Positions 26,173 through 35,461 of a DNA stretch of 64,000 bases are shown here, in pieces. The notes below the pieces were generated by a model that was not told the origin of the DNA, did not search any database, and was given only the letters and a program-made list of their open reading frames with translations. Source of the stretch: Dechloromonas sp. H13. GTDB taxonomy: Bacteria > Pseudomonadota > Gammaproteobacteria > Burkholderiales > Rhodocyclaceae. The DNA lies in contig NZ_SSXX01000010.1 in assembly GCF_009469615.1 (NCBI RefSeq), positions 1 to 64,000 of the forward strand, read 5' to 3'. Position 1 is the stretch's first letter. Each line of letters begins with the position of its first letter. Position numbers and translations under genes: made by a program.

Positions 26173-27123
26173 ATGCTCCGTACCGCATTTTCGATCGCCT
26201 CGCCCGGCGGCCCGCATGGTCGGCTGACGACCTTCATCTTCCATCGCGTACTTCCGGAGAGCGATCCTCTCTTCCCTGACGAACCGGATACGCGGTGCTT
26301 TTCCGAAGTGCTCGGCTGGATCGCCTCCTGGTTCAACGTCCTGCCCCTGCCTGTCGCGGTCGACTGCCTGAAAGAGGCAAAATTGCCGCCCCGCGCCGCG
26401 GCGATTACCTTCGACGACGGCTACGCCGACAACTTCACGCTAGCTCGCCCGATTCTTCGGCAGCACGGATTGAGCGCCACCTTCTTCATCGCGACCGGCT
26501 TTCTCGACGGCGGCCGCATGTGGAACGACACGGTGATCGAATCGCTTCGCCAGTGCCGGGAAACAGTACTCGATCTCGAGCCGCTGGCGCTCGGCCGGCA
26601 CGATATCGCGGACCTCGCCGGAAAACGCGCTGCCATCCATGCCATCATCGGCAGGATCAAATACCTGCCGGTCGCCGAACGCGCTGCACTCAGCGAACGC
26701 ATCGCCGAAATCGCCGGCGCGACACCTCCCGACGATCTCATGATGACCTCCGCCCAGGTCGTTGAAATGCGCAAGTCCGGCATGCAGATCGGCGCCCACA
26801 CCCTGACCCACCCTATCCTTGCCCGCCTCGACCCGACCCGGGCGCGGGAGGAAATCGGCGGCAGCAAGCGGATTCTGGAAAAGCTGCTCGGTGAAGAAGT
26901 CCCGCTGTTCGCCTACCCCAATGGCAAGCCGGGTGAAGACTACCGAGCCGAACATGCCGCAATCGTTCGCGACGCCGGCTTCACTGCCGCGGTCTCCACT
27001 GCCTGGGGTGCCGCCGATGCCGCCTCGGATCTTTATCAGCTACCGCGCTTTACCCCGTGGGACAAGACACGGGTGCGTTTCGGCATGCGACTTCTCGGGA
27101 ACCTGCGCAAAACTGGGCGATAA
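26173..27123 (+). CDS. Polysaccharide deacetylase (second, NodB domain)
   Basis: 316 aa. NodB motifs: ITFDDGYADNFTLA (motif 1), GAHTLTHP (motif 2) and FAYPNGKPGEDY (motif 3). It would be a metal-dependent de-N-acetylase of EPS or its precursors. No signal peptide; N-terminal TFIFHRVL is a common feature of CE4 proteins in glycan loci. It is the last gene of the plus-strand EPS block, two bases after the ligase gene, and is convergent with the DUF4038 gene 34 bases away. Distinct from the deacetylase at 16227 in sequence and motif spacing. Confidence 0.88.
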   Translation: MLRTAFSIASPGGPHGRLTTFIFHRVLPESDPLFPDEPDTRCFSEVLGWIASWFNVLPLPVAVDCLKEAKLPPRAAAITFDDGYADNFTLARPILRQHGLSATFFIATGFLDGGRMWNDTVIESLRQCRETVLDLEPLALGRHDIADLAGKRAAIHAIIGRIKYLPVAERAALSERIAEIAGATPPDDLMMTSAQVVEMRKSGMQIGAHTLTHPILARLDPTRAREEIGGSKRILEKLLGEEVPLFAYPNGKPGEDYRAEHAAIVRDAGFTAAVSTAWGAADAASDLYQLPRFTPWDKTRVRFGMRLLGNLRKTGR

Positions 27124-27157
27124 CTCGGCCAGTCGAGCAACAGGGAGGCCTCTTCCG

Positions 27158-28531
27158 CTACCTGCCGGACTCCAGCAACAACACCCAGTCACCCTGCCCG
27201 GCGGCGTTGTTGCGCTCCGGCTGGAAAGCATGCGTCCCAACTCCCGGAAACGGTGAGTCCGGCGCGTCCAGCAATCTGCCGTTCGATGGGTCAAACCAGT
27301 GCGCGCGCACCTGCGGCCCCGCCAGACGTGCCAGATTGAGCGAAACCTTGCGGATGGAAGGAAGATAGACCAGTCCGAAAGAACCATCGTTGGCCAGCGC
27401 CGCCACGGCCCGATCTTCGCTTCCCCGTATACCTCCGGTCAGGAAGGAGTTGGCGGCATCGGGCACCAGCCTGGTCCAGGCATGCGCCTCCAGCAAGCTG
27501 CGCAGATAACCGATGGTGTAAGCCCCCTCGCTGCCCAACGCCCGCTCCCAGCCACCGCTGAATTGCCAGACCACCCAGTTTCCCATCACCTGCCCGCATC
27601 CGCCCGACAACAGCGTCTGATAGGCCTGCAGGCGCACGGTATGCGCATCGAATCCTTCAATCCCCTCGTAACGACCTTCGATCAGGAAAAACGGCTTCCG
27701 TGAATGTCCATGGGCCTGCAAGGCCTTGCTCACGACGTTATTCGCTTCCGTATAGATGTTGTCGACCTGGAGCCAGCTTTCCGCTGTGCCCAGAAAATCG
27801 CTCGCTCCGGTATTGCGTGCCCCGTGAAAGGTATTGAGCGACGTGCCATCGACTTCACGGATACCGGCCACGAGCGCCCGCAACAAGACTAACTCCGGCG
27901 GATTGAAATCGCCGCCAAGGACCCAGAGAATGTTGGCATGGTGCCGGAAGCGCCGGGCAACATAGCGACCGTAAGCGCGCATCCTGGCCGCCCCGTTGGC
28001 CGCCATTTCCCGATACCAGCCTTCGCTCCCGCCTCCGAAGCCCATGTAAGCCGGGGCGAGCATCACCAGGATACCGCGCTCCGCCGCCATGCCGATGACC
28101 AGATCGGCATGGGAAAAATAGCGCTCGTTGGGCGTGCCGAAATCCCCGGAAACGAGGAACGGTGCTTCGCCATAGCGGTTCTTGGGCCGCGCGTCGGCAA
28201 ATTCGTGTTCGATCAGGTTGACGAGAACCGCATTGAATCCCTTCCGGCGGCGGTCGTCGAGGTAATCAATCGCCTGCTCGCGCGACAGGCGAGCGATAAG
28301 CGACCATGCGGCATCGCCCTGGATCAGGAATGGCCGGCCCGCGGCATCGACGAGGTAGCGCTTCCCCGCCTCGCTCCGCAGTGGAAAGAGCCCGGAAGCC
28401 GGACCCGGCCGCACATCGAGCCGGACGCCACCTGACTGCGCGTCGGGAGAGCCGAAAGCAGGCAACACGGGCATCGTGCCGAGCATGGTTGCGGCAGCCA
28501 ATAAACGACGACGGTTCACGGGAATGGCCAT
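27158..28531 (-). CDS. DUF4038 (apiosidase-like glycoside hydrolase) exported protein
   Basis: 457 aa. The start MAIPVNRRRLLAAATMLG is a signal peptide that could also be Tat (twin-arginine-like RRR before the hydrophobic stretch). The core shows PFLIQGDAAWSLIARLSREQAIDYLDDRRRKGFNAVLVNL and NILWVLGGDFNPPE, matching the DUF4038/GH140-like (beta/alpha)8 fold with a C-terminal Ig-like domain. Likely a periplasmic glycosidase acting on the EPS made here. Adjacent to and downstream of the asparagine synthase gene (61-base gap). Start 28531 chosen because it opens the signal peptide; an in-frame start at 28561 is also possible. Confidence 0.82.
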   Translation of the reverse strand: MAIPVNRRRLLAAATMLGTMPVLPAFGSPDAQSGGVRLDVRPGPASGLFPLRSEAGKRYLVDAAGRPFLIQGDAAWSLIARLSREQAIDYLDDRRRKGFNAVLVNLIEHEFADARPKNRYGEAPFLVSGDFGTPNERYFSHADLVIGMAAERGILVMLAPAYMGFGGGSEGWYREMAANGAARMRAYGRYVARRFRHHANILWVLGGDFNPPELVLLRALVAGIREVDGTSLNTFHGARNTGASDFLGTAESWLQVDNIYTEANNVVSKALQAHGHSRKPFFLIEGRYEGIEGFDAHTVRLQAYQTLLSGGCGQVMGNWVVWQFSGGWERALGSEGAYTIGYLRSLLEAHAWTRLVPDAANSFLTGGIRGSEDRAVAALANDGSFGLVYLPSIRKVSLNLARLAGPQVRAHWFDPSNGRLLDAPDSPFPGVGTHAFQPERNNAAGQGDWVLLLESGR

Positions 28532-28592
28532 CGCAGCACTCCAGATCGGGACGACGACCACCTGCGGACAACCGTCCCGGATGAAACCAACT

Positions 28593-30329
28593 CTATACGC
28601 CTACCACCTCTCCTGCCACCGACAGCCTGTTGCCGGCACGCCGCTCTTCAAACCCGCGTAGCCACTGCTCGAGCATCATCGAAATCCAGATCATTTCCCC
28701 GTAATAGCCCGGGTGGTCGCCGAGGTAGCTCCTGAACAGCGTATCGACGAACTCACCACGCAGAATGTTGCGGTCGACCAGTCCATGAAGCGAATTTTCA
28801 GCCAGTTCGCGCAAGTCGCTGTTTTTCGTAACCCAGACGCCAAACGGCAAACCGAAGCCTTGTTTCTTCTTGGTAATGATCTCGTCCGGCAAAAAGCCCT
28901 TGAGCGCTTCCTTGAAAAACCAGCGTAATTGCAGACCATTCAGTTTCATTGAAGTCGGCAAGCGCTGCGAGAAGGCCAGCAAATCGTCATCCAGCAGCGG
29001 AAAGCCGACTGCCAGTCCCGCCAGCGACGTGGTTCCGACAATCTTCGGCAAATCGCTCTCCGCCAGCGTGTAGCGCCAGTCGAATGCGAGCTGCCGGTTG
29101 ACTTCACTGCACGGGCCCTTGGCAAGGCCCCAGACTTCGCGCTGCTGGACAAGGGGCAGGCCGGTATCGACCTGGCCCAGGAATTCACCCTGGAATACCG
29201 AGTCCATCCCAAGTCGCATGATCAGGTTGTACATCTGCAAACGATCCGGCATCGGCACCCGGGCCTGCTCGACATAACTGGCCGCCTTGCCGATACCCGG
29301 CAGTCCCGCCACACCCTGGTTGCCTAGAAGCGGCTCCAGGAGGCCGCGACGCAATAGACCGGGGAACAGGCCGTACCAGCCAAAAACTTTCTGCTTTGCA
29401 TAACGTGTATTGCCCCCGAACAACTCGTCGCCGCCGTCGCCCCCCAGAATCCGCATTACGCCATCTTCGCGGGCCATTCGGGCACAGTAATACGCCGGCA
29501 ATGCCGAGGAATTGCCGAAAGGCTGATCGTAATGGCGAGCAACGGCGGGAATGCTGCGCACCAGATCGTCCGGCGTCACGTAGTATTCATGGTGCTCGGT
29601 ACCGAACTTGCGCGCCGCAATCCGGGCGAACTCCATTTCGTCATAGCCCTCGGCTGCGAAACCGATGGAATAGGTCGCCGCCGGCCGCCCGCAGACCTCG
29701 CCGATCATGCCGGCAACGGTGGAACTGTCCGTACCGCCACTCAGAAAACAGGCTGCCTTGCCTCCATCCAGCTGGCGCGCAACTCCCTGCTGCAGGAGGT
29801 GCCTGAATTCATCGCGCAGGGCCTTGAACGAGACATCGCGGGACTCATTGAACTCCGGCGTCCAATAAGGAGATACGGTGACCACACCACGCACGAAGTG
29901 AGCGACACACCCGGGTGGCAGGCGATATATCCCCTTGAAAATCGTTCGCGGCGACGGAATGCAATGAAAATAGAAGTAATCGAATATGGCCTGCTGGTCG
30001 ATGCCTGTCGTTTCGTCCGCAAGTTCGTCGGCCCGCAAGGCAAAACGGAGCCTCCCGTCGACGACCCGATAGCACAGCGAGCGAACCGCAAAGCGGTCCA
30101 CGGCCATGAAGGCATCGCCTCCCGGCAATTGCACCCCTACGGCAAAATCGCCATGCACCGAATTGGCAAGGTCAGGTTTACTACCGGCAAAAATCTTCCG
30201 CCAGACGGCCTCTGCACCGTCGCTGGCAGCAAGTGCGGCGAGATGCGGATCGACGTAACGGGGATGGCCGGCCAGCAGGAATTCGTTTGCCATGATTTTC
30301 TGTGCGCTAAGTTGTATTCGGGCATTCAT
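28593..30329 (-). CDS. Asparagine-synthase-related protein lacking Cys2 of the glutaminase domain
   Basis: 578 aa. The synthetase half is well kept (PP-loop SGGTDS at 197-202, LGGDGGDELFGGNTRY, KKKQGFGLPF). The N-terminal half resembles a class II glutaminase (NSVHGDFAVGVQLPGGDAFMAVDRFAVRSLCYRV...PGCVAHF) but starts MNARIQLSAQKIMANEF, with no Met-Cys-Gly start and thus no nucleophile. It therefore probably uses free ammonia or condenses another amine, as beta-lactam synthetases do. The start ATG overlaps the stop of the beta-helix gene by four bases. Role in the EPS locus: amide or amine-linked decoration (inference). Confidence 0.85.
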   Translation of the reverse strand: MNARIQLSAQKIMANEFLLAGHPRYVDPHLAALAASDGAEAVWRKIFAGSKPDLANSVHGDFAVGVQLPGGDAFMAVDRFAVRSLCYRVVDGRLRFALRADELADETTGIDQQAIFDYFYFHCIPSPRTIFKGIYRLPPGCVAHFVRGVVTVSPYWTPEFNESRDVSFKALRDEFRHLLQQGVARQLDGGKAACFLSGGTDSSTVAGMIGEVCGRPAATYSIGFAAEGYDEMEFARIAARKFGTEHHEYYVTPDDLVRSIPAVARHYDQPFGNSSALPAYYCARMAREDGVMRILGGDGGDELFGGNTRYAKQKVFGWYGLFPGLLRRGLLEPLLGNQGVAGLPGIGKAASYVEQARVPMPDRLQMYNLIMRLGMDSVFQGEFLGQVDTGLPLVQQREVWGLAKGPCSEVNRQLAFDWRYTLAESDLPKIVGTTSLAGLAVGFPLLDDDLLAFSQRLPTSMKLNGLQLRWFFKEALKGFLPDEIITKKKQGFGLPFGVWVTKNSDLRELAENSLHGLVDRNILRGEFVDTLFRSYLGDHPGYYGEMIWISMMLEQWLRGFEERRAGNRLSVAGEVVGV

Positions 30330-31540
30330 GAACGTGCCCCGACCGACTGCATCGCACCGGGACTGTAGGGTGGAACGCTGATCGAGCGTGTGCCGCGCGG
30401 CTGGGCGAATTCGCGGCCCGGCTTGAGAACCACACCGTCGAGATGTTTGGGAGCGACAGCCTTGCCGAGCAAACGCGAGTTCGCCCTGAGTCGATAATCC
30501 TGGCCAGCAAGATTGACGAATTCGGTGGCATCCACATTGAAATTGTTCGAATAATCGCCGGGACCGGCTGAATCGAGCTGGCCTTTCCCGATCAACAGGT
30601 TATTCACCGCGTACACCGGGCTGGCGCCCTGTTTCACCTTGAGGAAAACGCCCGGTTGGCCTCGTCGGTCGACCAGCGTGTTGTTGACCAGATAGAGCTC
30701 GTTTTTCGGCCATCTCAGGCCTTCGCTTCCAAACGAGATCAGATGATAGTTTTCCGTCGTCGCCGACTGATCGACGACATTGCCGATCACGTAGGCAACG
30801 CCGCCGTTCGGAAACTCCAGTTCGTAGCTCGCCTCGCCATTCGTCCCATCCGCCAGGCGGTTGTATAGCACGAAATTCTCGGCAGCCCGCGATTTGAACA
30901 AATGCCCGGAACGCGCATGGTGGAAATAACTGCCAGTGACATGCAGATGCCGGATCCCACCGACATAGATATTGTGCGACTGCCCATCGCCAGCACCATT
31001 ATGACCAAATTCGCTGTTGCGGATTTTCAGAACGATGTCGGGATTATTGGCGGTCAGGATGCCGTTTTCGTTATCCCGGAAAATGCAGTTGTCGACGGTC
31101 AACTCCCCTTTCTCCAGGCGAATCCCCGCACCATTCCGGTCACTGACCTGCGCCCCGACAAAATCGAATCCCTCGACGGACACCAGCCCTCCACGGATGA
31201 CCCAGATCCCCTTGTCTTCGGCATTCGCGCCGGAGGCAATCAGGCGCACCCGACCACCAACGGCGCGCAACGTTAAACGGTCTTGCCGCCAGACAGCGAC
31301 ATCCCCCACATAATCACCAGCGTCGACCTCGACAACGTCGCCGTCGCCCACGATGCGCGCCGCCGCCGCCACGGTTTTCACGTCGCGCTCCGGGCCGACC
31401 CGGATAATCCGCCCTCCCTCGGCGACGCGCCCGGTCTGCGCCAACGCCTGCTGCAACGGAATCACGAATAAAGCAGCCAGACACAGCAAGACGCCGACCC
31501 ACCGGCAATACAACCTGTCAAGCAATTTTTCGCTCCCCAT
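30326..31540 (-). CDS. Exported right-handed parallel beta-helix protein
   Basis: 404 aa. A signal peptide (VGVLLCLAALFVIPLQQALA) is followed by a PbH1/NosD-like fold with repeated turns such as KGIWVIRGGLVSVEGFDFVGAQVSDRNGAGIRLEKGELTVDNCIFRDNENGI and NSEFGHNG. Such proteins in EPS loci are often lyases, epimerases or binding proteins in the periplasm; no catalytic residue can be assigned. GGAGGATAGGA precedes the ATG, and the gene lies two bases after the pyruvyltransferase stop. It overlaps the asparagine synthase gene downstream. Confidence 0.83.
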   Translation of the reverse strand: MGSEKLLDRLYCRWVGVLLCLAALFVIPLQQALAQTGRVAEGGRIIRVGPERDVKTVAAAARIVGDGDVVEVDAGDYVGDVAVWRQDRLTLRAVGGRVRLIASGANAEDKGIWVIRGGLVSVEGFDFVGAQVSDRNGAGIRLEKGELTVDNCIFRDNENGILTANNPDIVLKIRNSEFGHNGAGDGQSHNIYVGGIRHLHVTGSYFHHARSGHLFKSRAAENFVLYNRLADGTNGEASYELEFPNGGVAYVIGNVVDQSATTENYHLISFGSEGLRWPKNELYLVNNTLVDRRGQPGVFLKVKQGASPVYAVNNLLIGKGQLDSAGPGDYSNNFNVDATEFVNLAGQDYRLRANSRLLGKAVAPKHLDGVVLKPGREFAQPRGTRSISVPPYSPGAMQSVGARS

Positions 31541-31542
31541 TC

Positions 31543-32835
31543 CTATCCTCCGGAGCGCTTGGCATCAAGGGCGGTGTCATGTGGCGCCATGTGCCATCCG
31601 GAACCGTCCGCCAACTGCGCCACCTCGTCGAAAACCTTGTCCAGGCGCATCCGGAATTCAGTTGCCACCCGCTGCACATGCAGCCGCAGATCCCGGGAGT
31701 TTTCAAGCGCCCGGCGAACGAGCGGAAGCACGGCGTCGCCCTGTACCTCTTGTAAGGGCTGGCAATATTCGCCCAGTTCGAAGTCATCCATCACCGCACG
31801 CACCTTGTCGAGATGTGCCAACGCGACAACGGGGCAACCGGTAACGAGCGAGAGGATTACGCCGTGCAAACGCGACGCGATGACCAGATCAGCCCCGTGG
31901 ACAGCCGTGATGAAATCGTCCACGCGCGGTGCATCACGCACTTCGACGTTGCTGGCGCCCCCCTGACGCAATTCCGTGGCGAGTGCAACGGCATCTCCCA
32001 TGTCCATCGCCGACTGGGAGCAAACGATCCTCACCGCATAGCCGCGACCGAGAAGATCCCGTCCAATATTCGCCAATGCCGACAGGTAGCCGGTATGCAG
32101 ATCGGTTTCGTTTCGTGACCATGTCTTGTGGGAAATCGGACTGATGACGACGAAGCGACTGTCCGCAGGCGTTCCCCCACCCTTCCACCCGGAGTCCAGG
32201 GCGAAGACCAGATCGGGACACACTTCGCAAGGCTGCTCGAGTCCCATCGCCCGCATGACCTCGTATGAGCGCGAGTCGCGAAAAAGCCGCCTTTGCGCAA
32301 TGCGTAAGGCCATGATGGAAAAACGCCGGCTGAGGTTTTCTTTCAGCCCATCGACGCCAACGGCGAGATAGATGACGGGGATGCGATAACGGCGGGCCAG
32401 TGCGGTCCATATCAACATCGACCATGGGTGGTTCCATGCCCCCCCCCAGAAGTCATCAAGTTGCCCGCCGCCAGAGATGATCAAAAGGTCCAGCGTACGC
32501 ACGAAGCGGGCAATCCGGCGAATGACGATGGGCGAATACGGCCGCCGCCAGGCCTCGGATTGCGCAGCCGACGGCAAATCGACATAAGGCATCAGGTTCC
32601 CGGCCGTCGGTCCGAGGCCGGAAAGCGGGAAGGCAGGAATACCAAGCGACTGCAGGGTGTTATCTGGTTCCGGGGATATACCCAGAATATCGATCGCCTT
32701 ACAACGCCGCTGCAGGTTCTGAATCACCGCCATCTGCGTGGCAGTGTCGCCAAGGTTGCGGCTGACGTAAGGGCCAAATAGCCCAACGCGACGCGGCTCG
32801 GCGTGCTGCCCGGGCATCGTGCCCCGATGCTTCAT
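31543..32835 (-). CDS. Polysaccharide pyruvyl transferase family protein
   Basis: 430 aa, with VGLFGPYVSRNLGDTATQMAVI at the start, the GxGxxNxGD-type glycine/asparagine loop of PS_pyruv_trans enzymes. Later parts include LLIISGGGQLDDFWGGAWNHPWSML, VSPISHKTW and VIASRLHGVILSLVTGCPVVAL, a highly conserved family motif. It would ketal-link pyruvate (from PEP) to an EPS sugar, adding negative charge. Cytoplasmic. Directly before the beta-helix gene (two-base gap), after the GT2 gene. Confidence 0.87.
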   Translation of the reverse strand: MKHRGTMPGQHAEPRRVGLFGPYVSRNLGDTATQMAVIQNLQRRCKAIDILGISPEPDNTLQSLGIPAFPLSGLGPTAGNLMPYVDLPSAAQSEAWRRPYSPIVIRRIARFVRTLDLLIISGGGQLDDFWGGAWNHPWSMLIWTALARRYRIPVIYLAVGVDGLKENLSRRFSIMALRIAQRRLFRDSRSYEVMRAMGLEQPCEVCPDLVFALDSGWKGGGTPADSRFVVISPISHKTWSRNETDLHTGYLSALANIGRDLLGRGYAVRIVCSQSAMDMGDAVALATELRQGGASNVEVRDAPRVDDFITAVHGADLVIASRLHGVILSLVTGCPVVALAHLDKVRAVMDDFELGEYCQPLQEVQGDAVLPLVRRALENSRDLRLHVQRVATEFRMRLDKVFDEVAQLADGSGWHMAPHDTALDAKRSGG

Positions 32836-32836
32836 G

Positions 32837-33751
32837 CTAGCGCGCCCCGAAGTTCTGACGGAGATCCTGCATCACGTTCTCTCTGTCCCAGGCGAGGCGG
32901 CGAAGCGCCACCTTCAGCGAAGCCAGTTTTTCCGACCAATTGGCTGGCAAGCGCAAGGCAGCGCCCATGATCTCCAAATGCTGCCGCAAGCGATGACTGC
33001 CCACCGTCTGCGCCGCCTGATCACCATAAAAGGCACCAAATTGCTCCTTCGCCAACAGGCAGGCAAAAGTCGATGGTCCCATGCGTCGATAGAGCATGAC
33101 CTCGGGCAAGACGATAAACTTTCCTAACAATGCGAGTTCTGCCATGAGCGGGATATCGCCATCCGGATAAGGGCGGTCCAACCCGGTGCGGCGCAGTGCC
33201 GAGAGCCTGATCAAACCAGACTGGCCATTGTTGAGAGCGAGACGCACACAGAGATCATAGAGGCGACTACTTGGCCGTTCGTCCAGGAGGGCAAGATCTT
33301 TATGGTATATCTCGCGCGCATCGCTTTCCTCATCCACCAGACAGGTCTTGCCCTGGCAAAGCACCGCCGATGGGTCAGCCTCAAGCGCCTTGACGCATTC
33401 TTCTATCATGTCGGGTGAGCACTCATCGTTGGCCGTTGCCCACTTGAAATACTTTCCTTCCGCCTGGTCGGCGACAAAATTCCAGTTGGCCGGCGCACCG
33501 ATATTTTTCGGTTGCCTGATGTAGCGTATGCGTTCGTCGCTGGCTGCATAGCGCTCGCAAAGGGCCTGTGTCTCGTCATTTGACGCGTTATCGGAAATCA
33601 GCAATGTGAAGTTGCGATAACGCTGGGCAAGCAGCGAATCGACGGCTTTCGCCAGAAACCTCGCTCCGTTGTAAACCGGCAAGCCGATGAAGACGTGTGG
33701 CGACCGGCCGGCGGCATTGATGCCGGAAAGCGAATGCGGGGAATTCACCAT
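32837..33751 (-). CDS. Glycosyltransferase family 2
   Basis: 304 aa. GT-A fold: VFIGLPVYNGARFLAKAVDSLLAQRYRNFTLLISDNASND at the start, then YFKWATANDECSP, which provides the acidic metal-binding motif in place of the usual DxD. A hydrophobic region is missing, so it is a soluble or peripheral enzyme. It would add one sugar, possibly the CDP-linked deoxysugar made by the neighbouring genes. Four bases separate it from the epimerase gene and one base from the pyruvyl transferase gene. Confidence 0.88.
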   Translation of the reverse strand: MVNSPHSLSGINAAGRSPHVFIGLPVYNGARFLAKAVDSLLAQRYRNFTLLISDNASNDETQALCERYAASDERIRYIRQPKNIGAPANWNFVADQAEGKYFKWATANDECSPDMIEECVKALEADPSAVLCQGKTCLVDEESDAREIYHKDLALLDERPSSRLYDLCVRLALNNGQSGLIRLSALRRTGLDRPYPDGDIPLMAELALLGKFIVLPEVMLYRRMGPSTFACLLAKEQFGAFYGDQAAQTVGSHRLRQHLEIMGAALRLPANWSEKLASLKVALRRLAWDRENVMQDLRQNFGAR

Positions 33752-33755
33752 GCCC

Positions 33756-34286
33756 TCATTGCCCCAGAAGGGGCCAGGTCATGTCGCGGGGAGCGACGTC
33801 ACGCGGCGGCAACGGCCAGGGAATGGCCAGCGAGGGATCGTCGAAGCGAACCCCCTTTTCGAGTCCCGCCACGTAGTATTGATCAGTCATGTATAGGAAT
33901 TCGGTATGGTCGACAAGTGCCTGATAACCGTGTGCGACGCCACCGGGAATGAACAAGGCCTGACGCGCTTGCGGATCAAGCCTCACCCAGAACGTGCGGC
34001 GAAAGGTATGGGAATCGGGTCGCATATCCACCAGCACATCGAACACCCCGCCCGACACGCAGCGAACAAGCTTGCTGTCGCCATTCGGGGCTTCCTGAAA
34101 ATGCAGGCCACGTACCACGCCGGCATGGTCGGTATGGGCAAGGTTGCACTGGACGATATCGAATGCAATGCCGGCAGCGGCAAACTCCCGCTTGCAAAAA
34201 GCCCTCGCGAAGGATCCGCGATGATCTCCTCTGGGTTCCAGGTCGATCAGGTACGCCCCGTCGATGGTTGTCCGGGTAAATATCAT
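33756..34286 (-). CDS. Nucleotide-deoxysugar 3,5-epimerase (RmlC-like cupin)
   Basis: 176 aa with the RmlC features DHRGSFARAFCKREF, RGLHFQEAPNGDSKLVRCVSGGVFDVLVDMR and IPGGVAHGYQALVDHTEFLYMTDQYYV. It epimerises C3 and/or C5 of a 4-keto-6-deoxy nucleotide sugar. Next to CDP-glucose 4,6-dehydratase, the substrate is more likely CDP-4-keto-6-deoxyglucose than the dTDP form (no rmlA, rmlB or rmlD here). Cys in FCKREF and His in RGLHFQ fit the catalytic pocket. It may epimerise only one position; this cannot be told. Confidence 0.88.
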   Translation of the reverse strand: MIFTRTTIDGAYLIDLEPRGDHRGSFARAFCKREFAAAGIAFDIVQCNLAHTDHAGVVRGLHFQEAPNGDSKLVRCVSGGVFDVLVDMRPDSHTFRRTFWVRLDPQARQALFIPGGVAHGYQALVDHTEFLYMTDQYYVAGLEKGVRFDDPSLAIPWPLPPRDVAPRDMTWPLLGQ

Positions 34287-34336
34287 GAGAGCGCTCCCAT
34301 ATGGAATGCGGGGAAATTGGGTTCTCGGGAATCTGG

Positions 34337-35416
34337 CTAGCTGCCGGCCTTGATCGCCATGAAACGCCTGATGTCCGCGAGACTGACTTCCCTCACATCG
34401 TCGCCCGCCTGATAGCTGCGGAACCAGTCAACGATCCATTGCAGAGTCGTTTCGAGGTCAAGCTTCGGGCTCCAGCCAAGATAGGCGTGCGCCTTAGAGG
34501 CGTCGAGCTTCAGGAAGGTACACTCGGGAGGTCCGGGATTGTGGTCACGCTGCCACTCGAACTTCGCATCCCAGAGTGTATAGAGCTTCTCGATGATCCA
34601 GCCCACGGTGCGCTCGCTTTCCGCAGGCGGGCCAAAATTCCAGCCGCTGGCGAATTGGTGCTGATCGGCATATAGGCGTTCAGCCAGCATGAGGTAGCCA
34701 TGCAGTGGCTCCAGTACATGCTGCCACGGCCGCGTCGCCTGCGGGTTGCGGATCAGGGTCGGCTGATCCTGCAACAACGAGCGCATGATATCCGGCACCA
34801 GGCGATCGAGCGCCCAGTCCCCACCGCCGATAACGTTTCCGGCGCGCGCACTCCCAACCGCTGCGAGCCCCGGGTTGCGTTCCTTGTCGAAAAAGGAATT
34901 CTGATAGGAGGTGACTACGAGTTCTGCCGCCCCCTTGCTGCCACTGTACGGGTCATGGCCACCAAGGCGAGAATCCTCACGATAGCCCCAAACCCATTCC
35001 TCGTTGTAATAACACTTGTCCGAGGTAACCACGACTACCGAGCGAACGCTTGGAACCCGACGGGCAGCATCGAGTACATGAACCGTCCCCATGACGTTCG
35101 TCGAAAAAGTCTCGACCGGTTCCTGGTAGGAATAACGTACCAGCGATTGTGCCGCCATATGGATGACCACCTCGGGCCGGCTTTCCTGCATCGCGGCCTC
35201 CATAGCGGCAAGATCGCGAACATCGCCGATGCGATGATCGACCAGTTCGGATATTCTCGCCAGTTCGAACAAGGACGGATCGGTCGGCGGTGGCAGGGCA
35301 AAGCCGGTAACCTTTGCCCCCATGTGATCGAGCCAAAGGCAGAGCCAACTGCCCTTGAAGCCCGTATGACCAGTGATGAAAACGCGGCGATTGCGCCAGA
35401 ATTCGGGATTTAGCAT
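34337..35416 (-). CDS. rfbG: CDP-glucose 4,6-dehydratase
   Basis: 359 aa, SDR family. NAD-binding GHTGFKGSWL near residue 15, and the active-site Tyr-x3-Lys in DPYSGSKGAAELV. WNFGPPAESERTVGWIIEKL and GNVIGGGDWALDRLVPDIMRS are characteristic of CDP-glucose dehydratases. It converts CDP-glucose to CDP-4-keto-6-deoxyglucose, following rfbF at 37434. Length agrees with RfbG (about 357-360 aa). The downstream E1/E3 enzymes for 3,6-dideoxysugars (ddhC/ddhD-type) are not in the window, so another end product is made. Confidence 0.94.
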   Translation of the reverse strand: MLNPEFWRNRRVFITGHTGFKGSWLCLWLDHMGAKVTGFALPPPTDPSLFELARISELVDHRIGDVRDLAAMEAAMQESRPEVVIHMAAQSLVRYSYQEPVETFSTNVMGTVHVLDAARRVPSVRSVVVVTSDKCYYNEEWVWGYREDSRLGGHDPYSGSKGAAELVVTSYQNSFFDKERNPGLAAVGSARAGNVIGGGDWALDRLVPDIMRSLLQDQPTLIRNPQATRPWQHVLEPLHGYLMLAERLYADQHQFASGWNFGPPAESERTVGWIIEKLYTLWDAKFEWQRDHNPGPPECTFLKLDASKAHAYLGWSPKLDLETTLQWIVDWFRSYQAGDDVREVSLADIRRFMAIKAGS

Positions 35417-35461
35417 GGAAGATTAGTAAGTCACGTCACGGTTGATGAAGTGATCGCCAAT

